Shown here: in pieces, positions 21,655 through 30,666 of the stretch | Position numbering within the stretch: the stretch's first letter is position 1 | Layout of the letters: every line of letters starts with the position of its first letter | Position numbers and translations under genes: made by a program | The notes under the pieces: model-generated | What the model saw: the letters and a program-made list of their open reading frames with translations, nothing else | Told to the model about the DNA's origin: nothing | Databases searched by the model: none | From: Streptococcus gwangjuense | GTDB taxonomy: Bacteria > Bacillota > Bacilli > Lactobacillales > Streptococcaceae | Reading direction: 5' to 3' | Length of the DNA: 64,000 nt | Assembly (NCBI RefSeq): GCF_003627155.1 | Contig: NZ_CP032621.1 | Location: 1,054,001-1,118,000, forward strand

Positions 21655-21690
21655 TTAAAAAACGAACCAGCTTGACTGATTCGTTTTGTG
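21655..21690 (-). terminator. Terminator of the pot operon
   Basis: Stem 21661-21670 / 21676-21685 (AACGAACCAG against CTGATTCGTT), followed on the minus strand by Ts. Confidence 0.8.
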
Positions 21691-21701
21691 ACTTCTAACT
21701 C

Positions 21702-22772
21702 CTACTTCCGATACATTTTAAACTGTAGGAAGAGGTCGCTATATTTACCTGTCCATTTATGGTCAAATTTCTCATAAACTTCTAGATGTTTCATGGTTTC
21801 AGCATCTGGATAGAAGGCCTTGTCTTCTTTTTTCTCCTCTGGGAGTAATTCCTTAGCTGGTAGGTTTGGTGTTGAATATCCGACATACTCTGCATTTTTA
21901 AGAGCATTTTCAGGTTTCAACATAAAATTGATAAAGGCATAGGCTGCATCTTGGTTTTTGACTGTTTTGGGAATAACCATATTGTCAAACCAAAGGTTGC
22001 TGGCTTCTGTCGGTACCACATAGCGTAAATTTTCATTTTTTTCTAGCATTTGACTGGCTTCCCCAGAGAAGGTCACGCCGATAGCAGCATTATTCTGAAT
22101 CATGTATCCCTTCATCTCGTCCGCCACAATAGCCTTGATATTTGGAGTCAGTTTATAGAGCTTATCCACTGTCTCTTCCAACTGCTGGGAATCCTTGGAG
22201 TTAAGGCTGTAGCCTAGCGAATTGAGTCCTAGTCCCAGTACCTCACGCGCCCCATCAAAGAGCATGATAGAGTTCTTATACTCTGGTTTCCAGAGGTCAT
22301 CCCAATGCTCAGGCGCCTCATCTACCATGGTTTCATTGTAGACAATTCCTAAGGTTCCCCAGAAGTAAGGAATGGAGAATTTATTGCCTGGGTCAAAGGA
22401 CTGGTTGAGGAACTCTGGTCCGATATTTTCAAGACCTTCAAGTTTTGAATAGTCAAGCGGTACCAAGAGGTTTTCGTCCTTCATCTTGTTGATCATATAT
22501 TCACTTGGGATAGCAATATCATAAGTCGTTCCACCCTGCTTGATCTTGGTATACATGGCTTCGTTGGAGTCAAAGGTCTCGTACTGTACTTGGATTCCTG
22601 TTTCTTCTGTGAATTTCTCCAAGAGTTCTGGATCGATATAGTCACCCCAGTTGTAGATAACCAGTTTTTGACTATCTCGGCTATTGATTTTACTATCTAA
22701 ATGCGTCGCAATTCCCCACAAGACCAGGATAATCGCTACAATTCCTGCTAAAAATGAATAGAGTTTTTTCAT
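21702..22772 (-). CDS. potD: Spermidine/putrescine-binding protein
   Basis: 356 aa. It captures polyamines outside the membrane for PotABC. The N-terminal hydrophobic segment (about 5-24) acts as signal or anchor, but there is no lipobox Cys, unlike most Gram-positive binding proteins. The mature part begins at KLVIYNWGDYIDPEL, the family start. It overlaps the potC stop by 4 bp and ends the operon at a terminator. Confidence 0.95.
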   Translation of the reverse strand: MKKLYSFLAGIVAIILVLWGIATHLDSKINSRDSQKLVIYNWGDYIDPELLEKFTEETGIQVQYETFDSNEAMYTKIKQGGTTYDIAIPSEYMINKMKDENLLVPLDYSKLEGLENIGPEFLNQSFDPGNKFSIPYFWGTLGIVYNETMVDEAPEHWDDLWKPEYKNSIMLFDGAREVLGLGLNSLGYSLNSKDSQQLEETVDKLYKLTPNIKAIVADEMKGYMIQNNAAIGVTFSGEASQMLEKNENLRYVVPTEASNLWFDNMVIPKTVKNQDAAYAFINFMLKPENALKNAEYVGYSTPNLPAKELLPEEKKEDKAFYPDAETMKHLEVYEKFDHKWTGKYSDLFLQFKMYRK

Positions 22773-23542
22773 GCTTGCTCCTCCTTCTCACGTGAGATAA
22801 AGTAATATCCAACAACCAGGATAATACTAAAGAGAAAGACGAGGGCAGACAGGGCATTGATTTCTAAGGAAATCCCCTTACGAGCTCGAGAGTAGATCTC
22901 GACTGATAGGGTTGAAAAGCCATTTCCCGTTACGAAGAAGGTCACGGCAAAGTCATCTAGCGAATAGGTGAAGGCCATGAAGTAACCTGCAATGATAGAC
23001 GGAGTCAGGTAAGGAAGCATAATTTCCTTGAACATCTGAAATTGACTGGCACCAAGGTCATAGGCCGCATGAATCATGTCACCGTTCATTTCCTTGAGTC
23101 GAGGCAAGACCATCAAGACCACGATAGGAATGGAGAAGGCCACGTGACTAGATAGAACGGTCAAAAAGCCAAGTGAAAACTTGAGTTGGGTAAAAAGAAT
23201 CAAGAAGCTGGCACCAATCATAACATCAGGCGCAACCATGAGGATATTATTGAGTGAAAGAAAGGCTTCTTGGTATTTCTTACGAGATTGGTAAATATAA
23301 ATGGCACCAAAAGTCCCGATAATGGTCGCAATCAAGGCTGACAGGAAAGCCAAGAAAAAGGTCTGAGTCACAATCAACATGAGACGACCATCGCCAAACA
23401 TGGTTTTAAAATGGCTCAAACTAAAGCCTGTAAAGCTATTCATGTCGTTACCTGCGTTAAAGGCGTAGCCAATCAAGTAAAAAATCGGCAGGTAGAGGAC
23501 AAGAAAGACCAGTCCCAGATAAAGGTTGGCAAATTTTTTCAT
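22769..23542 (-). CDS. potC: Polyamine ABC transporter permease
   Basis: 257 aa from the ATG at 23540-23542 (AAAGGAG upstream). Six membrane helices. The EAA loop (HAAYDLGASQFQMFKEIMLP) contacts PotA. It overlaps potB and potD by 4 bp each, which suggests coupled translation. Confidence 0.94.
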   Translation of the reverse strand: MKKFANLYLGLVFLVLYLPIFYLIGYAFNAGNDMNSFTGFSLSHFKTMFGDGRLMLIVTQTFFLAFLSALIATIIGTFGAIYIYQSRKKYQEAFLSLNNILMVAPDVMIGASFLILFTQLKFSLGFLTVLSSHVAFSIPIVVLMVLPRLKEMNGDMIHAAYDLGASQFQMFKEIMLPYLTPSIIAGYFMAFTYSLDDFAVTFFVTGNGFSTLSVEIYSRARKGISLEINALSALVFLFSIILVVGYYFISREKEEQA

Positions 23543-24345
23543 CGTTCTCTCCTTTCCTTGGTCACCCACATGGTGATGAACATGGTCAGGATGAGAATCA
23601 CACCGATGGTTGAACCCATACCGTAGTTGTCATTGGTTAGGAAATTCTGTTCAATAGCCGTTCCCAGCGTAATAACACGGTTCCCACCAATCAAACGGGT
23701 CAGCATGAAGAGACTCAAGCTTGGAATAAAGACCGACTGAACTCCACTTCGCACGCCGTTCATAGACAGAGGGAAGATGACATGACGGAAAGTCTCCCAC
23801 TTGGTCGCACCGAGGTCATAACTGGCATTGATGAGGTTGTTATCCATATCGTCCAAGACATTGAAAATCGGCAATATCATAAAGGGAAGCTCGATGTAGC
23901 TTGCGACAAAAATAAAGGAGAAATCGGTAAAGAGCAACTGTTGTGAACCGATTCCGATAAATTCCAAGAATTGGTTAATAGAGCCATTTTGACCAAAAAT
24001 TCCGATAAAGGCATAGGCTTTAAGGAGCAAATTGATCCAAGTCGGCAGGATAATCAGCATAAGCCAGAGTTGACGGTGTTTGAGACGGGTCAAAAAGAGG
24101 GCTGTTGGATAGCTGATAAGCAGGGTTACAAAGGTCACAATTCCTGCATAGAGTACAGAGTTGAAACTCATTTTAAGGTAGGTCAAGTTTTGTGACGCAA
24201 AGTAGGACTTATAATTTTCTAAACTGAACTGGCCTTCGATATTGAAAAAGGATTGACCGAAAATCAAGACCAAGGGTGCCAGGACAAAGAGGGCAATCCA
24301 AAGCATGTAGGGCACTACAAAGAGTTTAGAGCTTGTTTTCTTCAT
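23539..24345 (-). CDS. potB: Polyamine ABC transporter permease
   Basis: 268 aa from the ATG at 24343-24345 (GGAGG upstream; a reading 7 codons longer has no site). Six membrane helices and an EAA loop ([20 protein letters not shown]). It pairs with PotC as the channel. It overlaps the potA end by 20 bp. Confidence 0.94.
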   Translation of the reverse strand: MKKTSSKLFVVPYMLWIALFVLAPLVLIFGQSFFNIEGQFSLENYKSYFASQNLTYLKMSFNSVLYAGIVTFVTLLISYPTALFLTRLKHRQLWLMLIILPTWINLLLKAYAFIGIFGQNGSINQFLEFIGIGSQQLLFTDFSFIFVASYIELPFMILPIFNVLDDMDNNLINASYDLGATKWETFRHVIFPLSMNGVRSGVQSVFIPSLSLFMLTRLIGGNRVITLGTAIEQNFLTNDNYGMGSTIGVILILTMFITMWVTKERRER

Positions 24346-25483
24346 CTCTTTCCTCCTCGATTGCATTGATCAGACCTGCTTCTTGCTCTTCGATTTCTAC
24401 GTATTCTTCGATACGGGCATCGAACTCTTCCTCGGTTTCGTTGAGACGCATAATGTGGATATCTTCTGGTTCAAAGTCCAGACCAATTTCCTCACCCACG
24501 ATGGCCTTACGGGTTGAGTGGATCATCCATTCATTTCCAAGTTCGTCATAGGCGATAATTTCATAGTGCACCCCACGGAAGAGCTGGGTATCCACCTTAA
24601 CTTGGAGCTTGCCTTCTTCAGGAAGAGTAATACGCAAGTCCTCTGGACGAATCACGACCTCAACAGGTTCATTGGGCTTCATCCCCCCATCAACCGCTTC
24701 GAAGCGTTTGCCGTTAAACTCAACTAAGTAGTCCTCAATCATGGTTCCTGGCAAGATATTTGACTCACCGATAAAGGTCGCAACAAAATGGTTGATTGGC
24801 TCATCATAGATATCTACTGGTGTTCCAGACTGGACAATCTCGCCATCATTCATGACAAAAATCCAGTCACTCATGGCCAGGGCTTCTTCCTGATCGTGAG
24901 TGACAAAGACAAAGGTAATACCCAATCGTTGTTGCAGTTCACGTAGTTCATACTGCATATCTGTTCTTAATTTCAAGTCTAGCGCTGATAAAGGCTCGTC
25001 CAACAAAACCACACGGGGTTGGTTGATGATGGCACGGGCAATAGCCACACGCTGGCGTTGTCCTCCTGAGAGTTTACGAATGGAACGTTTTTCATAACCT
25101 TCCAACTGAACCATCTTGAGAACTTCCGCTACGCGTTTCTCGATTTCTTTCTTGTCAATCTTGCGCAAGCGGAGCGGAAAGGCAACATTTTCAAACACAT
25201 TCATATGTGGAAACAAGGCATAGGATTGGAAGACCGTATGGACGTCTCGCTTGTTGGTTGGGATATCATTGATACGGACACCATCCAGTAAAATATCTCC
25301 TGTCGTCGCATCCAATAAACCTGCAATGATGTTAAGGATAGTTGATTTCCCTGAACCAGATGCGCCTAAAAGGGTGTAGAATTTCCCTTCTTCCAACTCA
25401 AAGTTGATGTCTTTGAGAACCTTGGTGTTGCTGTCTTCAAAAACTTTAGAGACGTTTTTGAATTCAATAATTGGTTTTTTCAA
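24326..25483 (-). CDS. potA: Polyamine ABC transporter ATPase
   Basis: 385 aa. Walker A is GASGSGKST, the signature LSGGQRQR, Walker [13 protein letters not shown] and the H-loop VTHDQEEA. The C-terminal ~130 residues hold a TOBE-type regulatory domain ([10 protein letters not shown]) and a Glu-rich tail. The start is a TTG at 25481-25483; AAGGA lies 11 nt upstream, a long spacing, and an out-of-frame ATG lies between, so initiation may be weak. A 159-nt structured leader precedes it. Confidence 0.94.
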   Translation of the reverse strand: MKKPIIEFKNVSKVFEDSNTKVLKDINFELEEGKFYTLLGASGSGKSTILNIIAGLLDATTGDILLDGVRINDIPTNKRDVHTVFQSYALFPHMNVFENVAFPLRLRKIDKKEIEKRVAEVLKMVQLEGYEKRSIRKLSGGQRQRVAIARAIINQPRVVLLDEPLSALDLKLRTDMQYELRELQQRLGITFVFVTHDQEEALAMSDWIFVMNDGEIVQSGTPVDIYDEPINHFVATFIGESNILPGTMIEDYLVEFNGKRFEAVDGGMKPNEPVEVVIRPEDLRITLPEEGKLQVKVDTQLFRGVHYEIIAYDELGNEWMIHSTRKAIVGEEIGLDFEPEDIHIMRLNETEEEFDARIEEYVEIEEQEAGLINAIEEERDEENKL

Positions 25484-25642
25484 TTGTCATTTATTCCTTC
25501 TTTTTCATAGATTAACAGATCCGGGCTCTGTCAGGCCGCTACTACCTCGTGTAGGAGATTGAACTGCCTACATTCTTCTGCACTGACGATAGGCTTTCAC
25601 CCCCTTTCCATGACATAGCAGCAGCTTTTTAGCTAAAGCTTC
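25484..25642 (-). ncRNA. Unassigned structured leader before potA
   Basis: This 159-nt gap between the murB stop and potA is G-rich on the minus strand and carries several short stems: AGCTTT/AAAGCT (complements of 25635-25640 and 25623-25628), TGTAGG/CCTACA (complements of 25567-25572 and 25550-25555), and GGC/GCC within GGCCTGACAGAGCCC. No terminator with a U-run is visible. It matches no riboswitch class I know. A 24-codon reading frame (25542-25616) lacks a ribosome site. Best read as a candidate cis-regulatory RNA. Confidence 0.4.
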
Positions 25643-26548
25643 CTACTTGCTTTCACCCAAGATACGGACTTCTCTCTCAAGAGTGACGCCAGAGTGTTCC
25701 TTGACTTTTTCGATCACAGACTCAATCAAGTCCTCGTAGTCTTTGGCCGTTCCGTCTGCAACATTGATCATAAATCCTGCGTGCTTTTCTGAGACTTCTA
25801 CTCCACCAATACGATAGCCTTTCAAGCCGGCTTCTGAAATTAATTGACCTGCAAAATGCCCTACTGGACGCTTAAAGACCGAACCACAAGATGGGTATTC
25901 TAAAGGTTGCTTGAGTTCACGTAGATGCGTCAAGCGGTCCATTTCTTGCTTGATGATCTGATGGCTTCCTGGAGCAAGGGCAAATTTAGCTGACAAGACA
26001 ACTGCACCAGACTCTTGAATGGCTGAGTGGCGGTAACCAAAAGCCAAGTCCTTGACAGACAGGGTCTCGATTTCTCCATCCTTGGTCAAGACCTTACAAG
26101 ACTGCAAGATGTGAGCAATTTCGCCACCATAGGCACCCGCATTCATAAAGACAGCACCGCCGACGCTCCCTGGAATGCCACAAGCAAACTCAAAACCAGT
26201 CAAACTATGACGAAGGGCAATGCGTGTCGTTTCAATCAAGTTGGCACCGGCTTCTGCTTCAATGGTATAGCCATCAACGGAAACATTATTAAGCTTGTCA
26301 CACAAGATAACAAATCCACGAATCCCACCATCACGAACGATGATGTTGCTGGCATTCCCAAGAACCATCCAAGGGATATTTTCTTGATTGGCAAATTTAA
26401 CAACGCGAGCCAACTCAAAACGATTTCGTGGAAAGACCAGATAGTCAGCCTCTCCACCTACTTTTGTATAACTATAGCTATGCAAGGGTTCCTTGAAACG
26501 GACATCAATCCCTTCTAAGATTTCAAGCATTTTTTCTTTTACTGACAT
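25643..26548 (-). CDS. murB: UDP-N-acetylenolpyruvoylglucosamine reductase
   Basis: 301 aa. It reduces UDP-GlcNAc-enolpyruvate to UDP-MurNAc with NADPH and FAD, in peptidoglycan synthesis. The FAD site shows [25 protein letters not shown] and [30 protein letters not shown] carries the catalytic Ser. The ribosome site GGAAG and an extended -10 promoter (26578-26586) lie upstream. It precedes potABCD, an order known in streptococci. Confidence 0.96.
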   Translation of the reverse strand: MSVKEKMLEILEGIDVRFKEPLHSYSYTKVGGEADYLVFPRNRFELARVVKFANQENIPWMVLGNASNIIVRDGGIRGFVILCDKLNNVSVDGYTIEAEAGANLIETTRIALRHSLTGFEFACGIPGSVGGAVFMNAGAYGGEIAHILQSCKVLTKDGEIETLSVKDLAFGYRHSAIQESGAVVLSAKFALAPGSHQIIKQEMDRLTHLRELKQPLEYPSCGSVFKRPVGHFAGQLISEAGLKGYRIGGVEVSEKHAGFMINVADGTAKDYEDLIESVIEKVKEHSGVTLEREVRILGESK

Positions 26549-26577
26549 GACACTCTTCCTTTTACAAAATTCATTCC

Positions 26578-26586
26578 ATTATACCA
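26578..26586 (-). promoter_or_regulatory. Extended -10 promoter of murB
   Basis: TGG then TATAAT (complement of 26578-26583), about 29 nt before the start. It may drive murB and potABCD. Confidence 0.55.
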
Positions 26587-26631
26587 TTTTTAAGACCATT
26601 TGACGACCCTAAAAAAATCTTGGGCTTATTT

Positions 26632-26660
26632 TTAACAAAAAAAGAGGTTTCCCCCTTTTC
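26632..26660 (-). terminator. Terminator of the budA-YhfC pair
   Basis: On the minus strand AAAAGGGG, loop GAAA, CCTCTTTT and more Ts, directly after or at the stop of the YhfC-like gene. One G-U pair. Confidence 0.6.
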
Positions 26661-27413
26661 TTATGATTTTTTGCAAAAGATTGCCTTGGTTCCATAGGCA
26701 ACCAGAACGAGCTCTAGTGCTAGGACAACTTCCACCAAGACTGGATTGGTTAACCAACCAACTTGGGCTAGAGATGGAGCTAGGTCAAAGAAGGCATGTA
26801 GTCCATAGGCTGCTAGGAGATAAATCCATTTCTTCTGGCGAACAGCTTGGTAAACCCAAACAGTCAAGAGTAATTGGAAACCTAGGGCCAAGATTCTCTC
26901 AAAACCAAGCAAATAAATCTGCCAGACTGATAGCGACTGAATAGTTTTCAACATATTTTCAGACAGCAATTGCATGACCTGTGGATTCTGAGTTTGAACT
27001 GCTGAGAGAACGATGTAGAGATTAATCAAACTAGTAAGACCTAGGAAAACCAACTCCAAGCCACCATGCCCCAATCCATAAGCCAAGGCATCTGCCTTTT
27101 CCAAACTTCTCTTTTTCTCCAACCATTTGAAGAAAATAAGACGAGCAGTTTCCTCAAAAAATGCTGCCATGGCTAGGCCATAGATGATATAGACAAGCGG
27201 ATGGTCTTGCAAGAGGGCAATACTACCGTCTTTTTGAGGATGTAAAACCAAGATATGCACCAGTTTTTCTAAAATCTGTGAAGAGACAAAGAAGGCAACA
27301 GCCCCCAAGCCCAAGACAGCTAGATTAATCTGGTGTTTCTTTTTGGCATACCAAATGCTTCCTATCAAGAAAGCCAGCAACAGCAACATGGTAATAATGA
27401 TATGAATGGTCAT
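26661..27413 (-). CDS. YhfC-family putative intramembrane metalloprotease
   Basis: 250 aa, about seven membrane helices. It has the YhfC (PF10086) signatures FFEETARL and GLGHGGLE, whose Glu and His residues resemble the metal sites of PrsW/CAAX-type membrane proteases. No substrate is known. It starts 9 nt after budA with GGAG at good spacing, so the two share a transcript, though no functional link is evident. Confidence 0.82.
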   Translation of the reverse strand: MTIHIIITMLLLLAFLIGSIWYAKKKHQINLAVLGLGAVAFFVSSQILEKLVHILVLHPQKDGSIALLQDHPLVYIIYGLAMAAFFEETARLIFFKWLEKKRSLEKADALAYGLGHGGLELVFLGLTSLINLYIVLSAVQTQNPQVMQLLSENMLKTIQSLSVWQIYLLGFERILALGFQLLLTVWVYQAVRQKKWIYLLAAYGLHAFFDLAPSLAQVGWLTNPVLVEVVLALELVLVAYGTKAIFCKKS

Positions 27414-27422
27414 TTTCTTCTC

Positions 27423-28154
27423 CTATTCCGCCTTTTCAATATCTTTTTTCATCTCGTCAACATTGAACTTAGCAAACAAGTATTGACGGTCTTGAACTGG
27501 GAAACGTTGGTCTAATTGGTCAACTGCCCCCACTTCGATGATTCCTTCTTTTATGACAAAGTCCATGACATGCCCACCGAAGGTCAAATCATCTGAGATG
27601 AAGTGTAGATGATAGCCTGCCACACTGACTCCATGGAAAATCTCTGGCGTCCAGAAACCAACGATGGTTCCTGCTACATTGTCTCGACGATATTCAGGTT
27701 GATGGGTTGCGACCTCAGCAAACTTGGTATCTGGTGTCGACTTGGGAATCATACGCACATGCATATGCGAAAATTCCCCACGAATCTTGATAGAACGGAA
27801 AAGATTTTCCCCGTCATAATAAGACTCAATTCGTTCTTCCAATTCCTTGTCTGTCATCTCAAAGCGCTGGCGGAAAATAACTTCTGCCTGATGTGGTACT
27901 ACTGCTGCATAAGGAATAAGGGCATCTGGTGATACTTCCACAATTTCTGGCTGATCTCCTGATCCTTTGGCCTGATAAGCCTTGCCATCCAAGACAATCA
28001 ATTCCCCATCAATAGAATCCAAGGTTCCCAAACCAAGGTCACCATGCTCCAGCAATTCTCCTACTGTCATGGTACCACCATAAAGGCCTGCCATCAAAGC
28101 TCCAAGGGTATTGTATTGAAATAATTTCACTGGTTCCTGCACGTTCTTATCCAT
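27423..28154 (-). CDS. budA: Alpha-acetolactate decarboxylase
   Basis: 243 aa. It decarboxylates acetolactate to acetoin, diverting pyruvate and balancing branched-chain amino-acid precursors. The zinc site is in VAGYHLHFISDDLTFGGHV (three His); GTIVGFWTPE is the conserved loop before it. Start ATG at 28152-28154. It is transcribed divergently from the MocR regulator gene, which makes that regulator a candidate for its control. Confidence 0.94.
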   Translation of the reverse strand: MDKNVQEPVKLFQYNTLGALMAGLYGGTMTVGELLEHGDLGLGTLDSIDGELIVLDGKAYQAKGSGDQPEIVEVSPDALIPYAAVVPHQAEVIFRQRFEMTDKELEERIESYYDGENLFRSIKIRGEFSHMHVRMIPKSTPDTKFAEVATHQPEYRRDNVAGTIVGFWTPEIFHGVSVAGYHLHFISDDLTFGGHVMDFVIKEGIIEVGAVDQLDQRFPVQDRQYLFAKFNVDEMKKDIEKAE

Positions 28155-28192
28155 TCACTTTCTTGTCTGTTATTCTATAAATGTTACTCCTA

Positions 28193-28221
28193 AGTATACC
28201 ACATTTGCCCCTAGATGTGAA
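28193..28221 (-). promoter_or_regulatory. Promoter of budA
   Basis: TTCACA (complement of 28216-28221), 17-bp spacer ending TGG, TATACT (complement of 28193-28198). Confidence 0.6.
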
Positions 28222-28241
28222 CGATAGAAACACTCTAGACA

Positions 28242-28270
28242 TTGCCAAGAAGGAAAAAAAAAGGTACAAT
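28242..28270 (+). promoter_or_regulatory. Promoter of the MocR regulator
   Basis: TTGCCA (28242-28247), 17-bp A-rich spacer, TACAAT (28265-28270); the ribosome site GGGAGG follows before ATG 28296. Divergent from the budA promoter 21 bp away. Confidence 0.6.
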
Positions 28271-28295
28271 GTAACAAAATCAAGGGAGGTCTGGA

Positions 28296-29567
28296 ATGAA
28301 GAAACAAAGCAAGTACCAAGAGGTCGTTTCCTATCTGAAAAATAGTATCGAGTCTGGGCGCTTTCCAACGGGAAGTCGCCTGCCTTCTATCCGTCAACTG
28401 AGCCTTGACTTTCACTGTAGCAAGGATACCATTCAACGAGCCCTACTGGAATTACGACACGAACAATACCTCTATGCCAAGCCCCAGAGTGGCTATTATG
28501 TCCTAGAACAAGGGCAACATCAAGATCTAGAAATCGAGGTTACGGACGAACATGCCAGCGCCTATGACGATTTCCGACTCTGTGTCAATGAAACCTTAAT
28601 TGGCCGAGAAAACTACCTCTTCAACTACTATGACAACCAAGAAGGTTTAGAAGACTTAAGACAATCCATTCATAAACTGCTCTTTGACCAAGCCCTCTAC
28701 TGCAAGGCTGATCAACTTGTACTGACTTCTGGAACCCAGCAAGCCTTGTTTATCCTTTCTCAAATATCTTTTCCTAGCCAAGCCAAGGCAATCTTGGTGG
28801 AACAGCCGACCTACCATCGGATGAATCGTCTCTTGATTGCTCAAGGTCTGGACTATCAAACGATTGAACGAGGCATTGATGGGATTGACTTGGAGGAACT
28901 GGAAGGCCACTTCAAAACAGGAAAAATTAAGTTTTTCTATACCATTCCTCGCTTCCACTATCCTCTGGGGCATTCCTATTCTGAGCAGGACAAACGAGCT
29001 ATTCTTGACTTAGCTGCCAAGTATGGTGTCTATATCGTAGAGGACGACTATTTGGGGGATTTGGACTCCAAGAAGGGCCAGACCTTCCACTATCTAGATA
29101 CAGAGGAGCGCGTCATTTATATCAAGTCCTTCTCAACCAGCCTCTTTCCAGCCCTGCGGATTACGGCACTCATTCTGCCAAATGCTATCAAAGAAGCCTT
29201 TGTGGCCTACAAAAATATCCTAGACTACGACAGCAACCTCATCATGCAAAAGGCCTTATCACTCTATATTGACAGTCAATTATTTGAGAAAAATCGTCTG
29301 GCTCGCTTGTCCAATCAGGAAACTTACCAAAAACAAATCGAGGAAATCTTAACTAAAACACCTTGTCCCCTTCCTCATTATCCCCTACACGATGGTTTAT
29401 TGCTCGATCTCAGACAGTATCCTAAAATCGCCAGCCTAAAACACAGTCAGCTGAAATTGGACTTCTTTGAGGAGGCTTACTTGGATGCCTGCCCTTATCA
29501 ATTTGCCAAGGTATCCTTAGAAAATCTGGAAAAGGTTTTAAACTATTTAAAAGCAGAATTGGATTGA
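28296..29567 (+). CDS. MocR-type regulator (GntR HTH + aminotransferase-like domain)
   Basis: 423 aa. Residues 1-75 form a GntR winged helix (SRLPSIRQLSLDFHCSKDTIQRALLEL, split here by the turn). The rest is a fold-type I PLP domain with SGTQQALFIL, IVEDDYLGD (Asp for the PLP ring nitrogen) and YIKSFSTS, whose Lys would bind PLP. MocR proteins sense PLP-linked ligands and act as activators or repressors. The target is unknown; divergent budA is the nearest candidate. A terminator overlaps its end. Confidence 0.9.
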   Translation: MKKQSKYQEVVSYLKNSIESGRFPTGSRLPSIRQLSLDFHCSKDTIQRALLELRHEQYLYAKPQSGYYVLEQGQHQDLEIEVTDEHASAYDDFRLCVNETLIGRENYLFNYYDNQEGLEDLRQSIHKLLFDQALYCKADQLVLTSGTQQALFILSQISFPSQAKAILVEQPTYHRMNRLLIAQGLDYQTIERGIDGIDLEELEGHFKTGKIKFFYTIPRFHYPLGHSYSEQDKRAILDLAAKYGVYIVEDDYLGDLDSKKGQTFHYLDTEERVIYIKSFSTSLFPALRITALILPNAIKEAFVAYKNILDYDSNLIMQKALSLYIDSQLFEKNRLARLSNQETYQKQIEEILTKTPCPLPHYPLHDGLLLDLRQYPKIASLKHSQLKLDFFEEAYLDACPYQFAKVSLENLEKVLNYLKAELD

Positions 29568-29586
29568 CTTCCAACTCTGCTTTTTT
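29549..29586 (+). terminator. Terminator overlapping the MocR stop
   Basis: AAAAGCAGA (29549-29557) pairs with TCTGCTTTTTT (29576-29586); the CDS stop lies within the hairpin. Confidence 0.7.
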
Positions 29587-29588
29587 CT

Positions 29589-29695
29589 TATACTCTTCGA
29601 AAATCAAATTCAAACCACGTCAGCGTCGCCTTACCGTACTCAAGTACAGCTTGCGGCTAGCTTCCTAGTTTGCTCTTTGATTTTCATTGAGTATT
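29589..29695 (-). repeat. RUP/BOX-like 107-bp repeat, copy 1
   Basis: Begins ATACTCTTCGAAAATC and ends GATTTTCATTGAGTAT, flanked by TA. It is inverted relative to copy 2 at 35683-35789; the two differ at about five of 105 positions. Size, TA flanks and ends fit the RUP family of non-autonomous elements thought to be moved by an IS630-type transposase. The core also contains the sequence targeted by BOX typing, but no boxB unit. Its end touches the stop codon of the binding-protein gene. Confidence 0.85.
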
Positions 29696-30509
29696 ATTCT
29701 TCAACTTCTGTTAAGGTTGCCGCTTTTTCAAGATATTTTTGGTAGGTGCCGTCATCCTTGAGTTTTTGGATGACCTTGTCCACCACTTCTTTCAAATCAG
29801 CACTATTTTTTCTAAGGGCAACTGCATTAGCTTCGCCGTCCTTCATCTTCAAGCTGACAGTTGCGACAGCTAAGTCTGCATTTTTAGCAGCATAGCTAAG
29901 GGCAACAGGCTCATCCATGTGAACAGCATCTACTTTTCCAGCCTGTAATTCATTAACAGCTTCACCCATATTAGCTAGGGAAGTCAATTGAGCTTTTGGC
30001 AATTGTTCCTTGACCATAGATTCTGGAACAGTCCCTTTTTGGGCCGCAATATTAGCACTTTCTAGGCTAGTTAAATCCTTGTATTTTTCTTCATCAGCCT
30101 TACGAACCAAGAAACTAATCTTGTTTTCATAGTAAGGGATTGAAAAATCAAAGACTTCTTTTCTCTCGTCAGTAGCGCTAATTCCCGCAACCGCTAGATC
30201 AGCCTTACCAGTTTGAAGACTGGTTAAGACATTATCAAAACTCATGCTTGAAATTTCCAACTTCACCCCAAGTTCATCAGCGATAGCTTGGGCCATATCA
30301 ATATCCGCACCGACTACCTGGTTTTTTCCGTCAACTAAGGATTGGAATTCAAAAGGTGCATAGTCAGGACTAGTCGCCACAACTAATTTCCCCTTTTGCT
30401 TAATGGCCTCAACAGCTGACTGAGAACCATTAGAACCTGACTGGCAAGCTACTAAGAAGAAACTTGCAAGAAAACTACATAAAACAAATATCCATTTTTT
30501 TGATTTCAT
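29694..30509 (-). CDS. Amino-acid ABC transporter binding lipoprotein
   Basis: 271 aa. Signal peptide with lipobox LVAC (Cys about residue 22), then a Ser/Gly linker and a family 3 solute-binding domain (LVVATSPDYAPFEF, GADIDMAQAIA, GISATDERK). It should bind a polar or basic amino acid. No permease or ATPase is adjacent, so it must borrow them from elsewhere. The stop codon TAA (29694-29696) coincides with the end of the RUP-like repeat. It has its own strong promoter. Confidence 0.92.
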   Translation of the reverse strand: MKSKKWIFVLCSFLASFFLVACQSGSNGSQSAVEAIKQKGKLVVATSPDYAPFEFQSLVDGKNQVVGADIDMAQAIADELGVKLEISSMSFDNVLTSLQTGKADLAVAGISATDERKEVFDFSIPYYENKISFLVRKADEEKYKDLTSLESANIAAQKGTVPESMVKEQLPKAQLTSLANMGEAVNELQAGKVDAVHMDEPVALSYAAKNADLAVATVSLKMKDGEANAVALRKNSADLKEVVDKVIQKLKDDGTYQKYLEKAATLTEVEE

Positions 30510-30540
30510 AAATAAACAACCTCTCTGTTAATTTTGTATA

Positions 30541-30569
30541 ATTATAACGCTATCCAAGTTGCTTGTCAA
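30541..30569 (-). promoter_or_regulatory. Consensus promoter of the binding-lipoprotein gene
   Basis: TTGACA (complement of 30564-30569), 17-bp spacer, TATAAT (complement of 30541-30546): a perfect consensus. Confidence 0.85.
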
Positions 30570-30613
30570 GTGTTTTTTGAATTTTTATCTTAAAAACATT
30601 TTTTTAATTCAAT

Positions 30614-30648
30614 AAAAGGAGCTATCAATTGATTTCAAGCTCCTTTTT
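30614..30648. terminator. Terminator of the pst-phoU operon
   Basis: AAAAGGAGCT (30614-30623) pairs with AGCTCCTTTT (30638-30647); A- and T-runs on both sides allow both directions. Confidence 0.8.
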
Positions 30649-30666
30649 ATACAGAATGAAACTATT

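Noticed and set aside
21702..22772. PotD without lipobox as a broken gene
   Set aside because: The gene is intact and the N-terminal hydrophobic anchor without Cys is, as I recall, also seen in pneumococcal PotD.
25542..25616. 24-codon upstream frame in the potA leader
   Set aside because: No ribosome site and no conserved peptide pattern that I can see; kept only as part of the leader description.
29589..29695. Full BOX element with boxB units
   Set aside because: The ends and core resemble boxA and boxC, but there is no boxB module; size and TA flanks fit a RUP-type element better.
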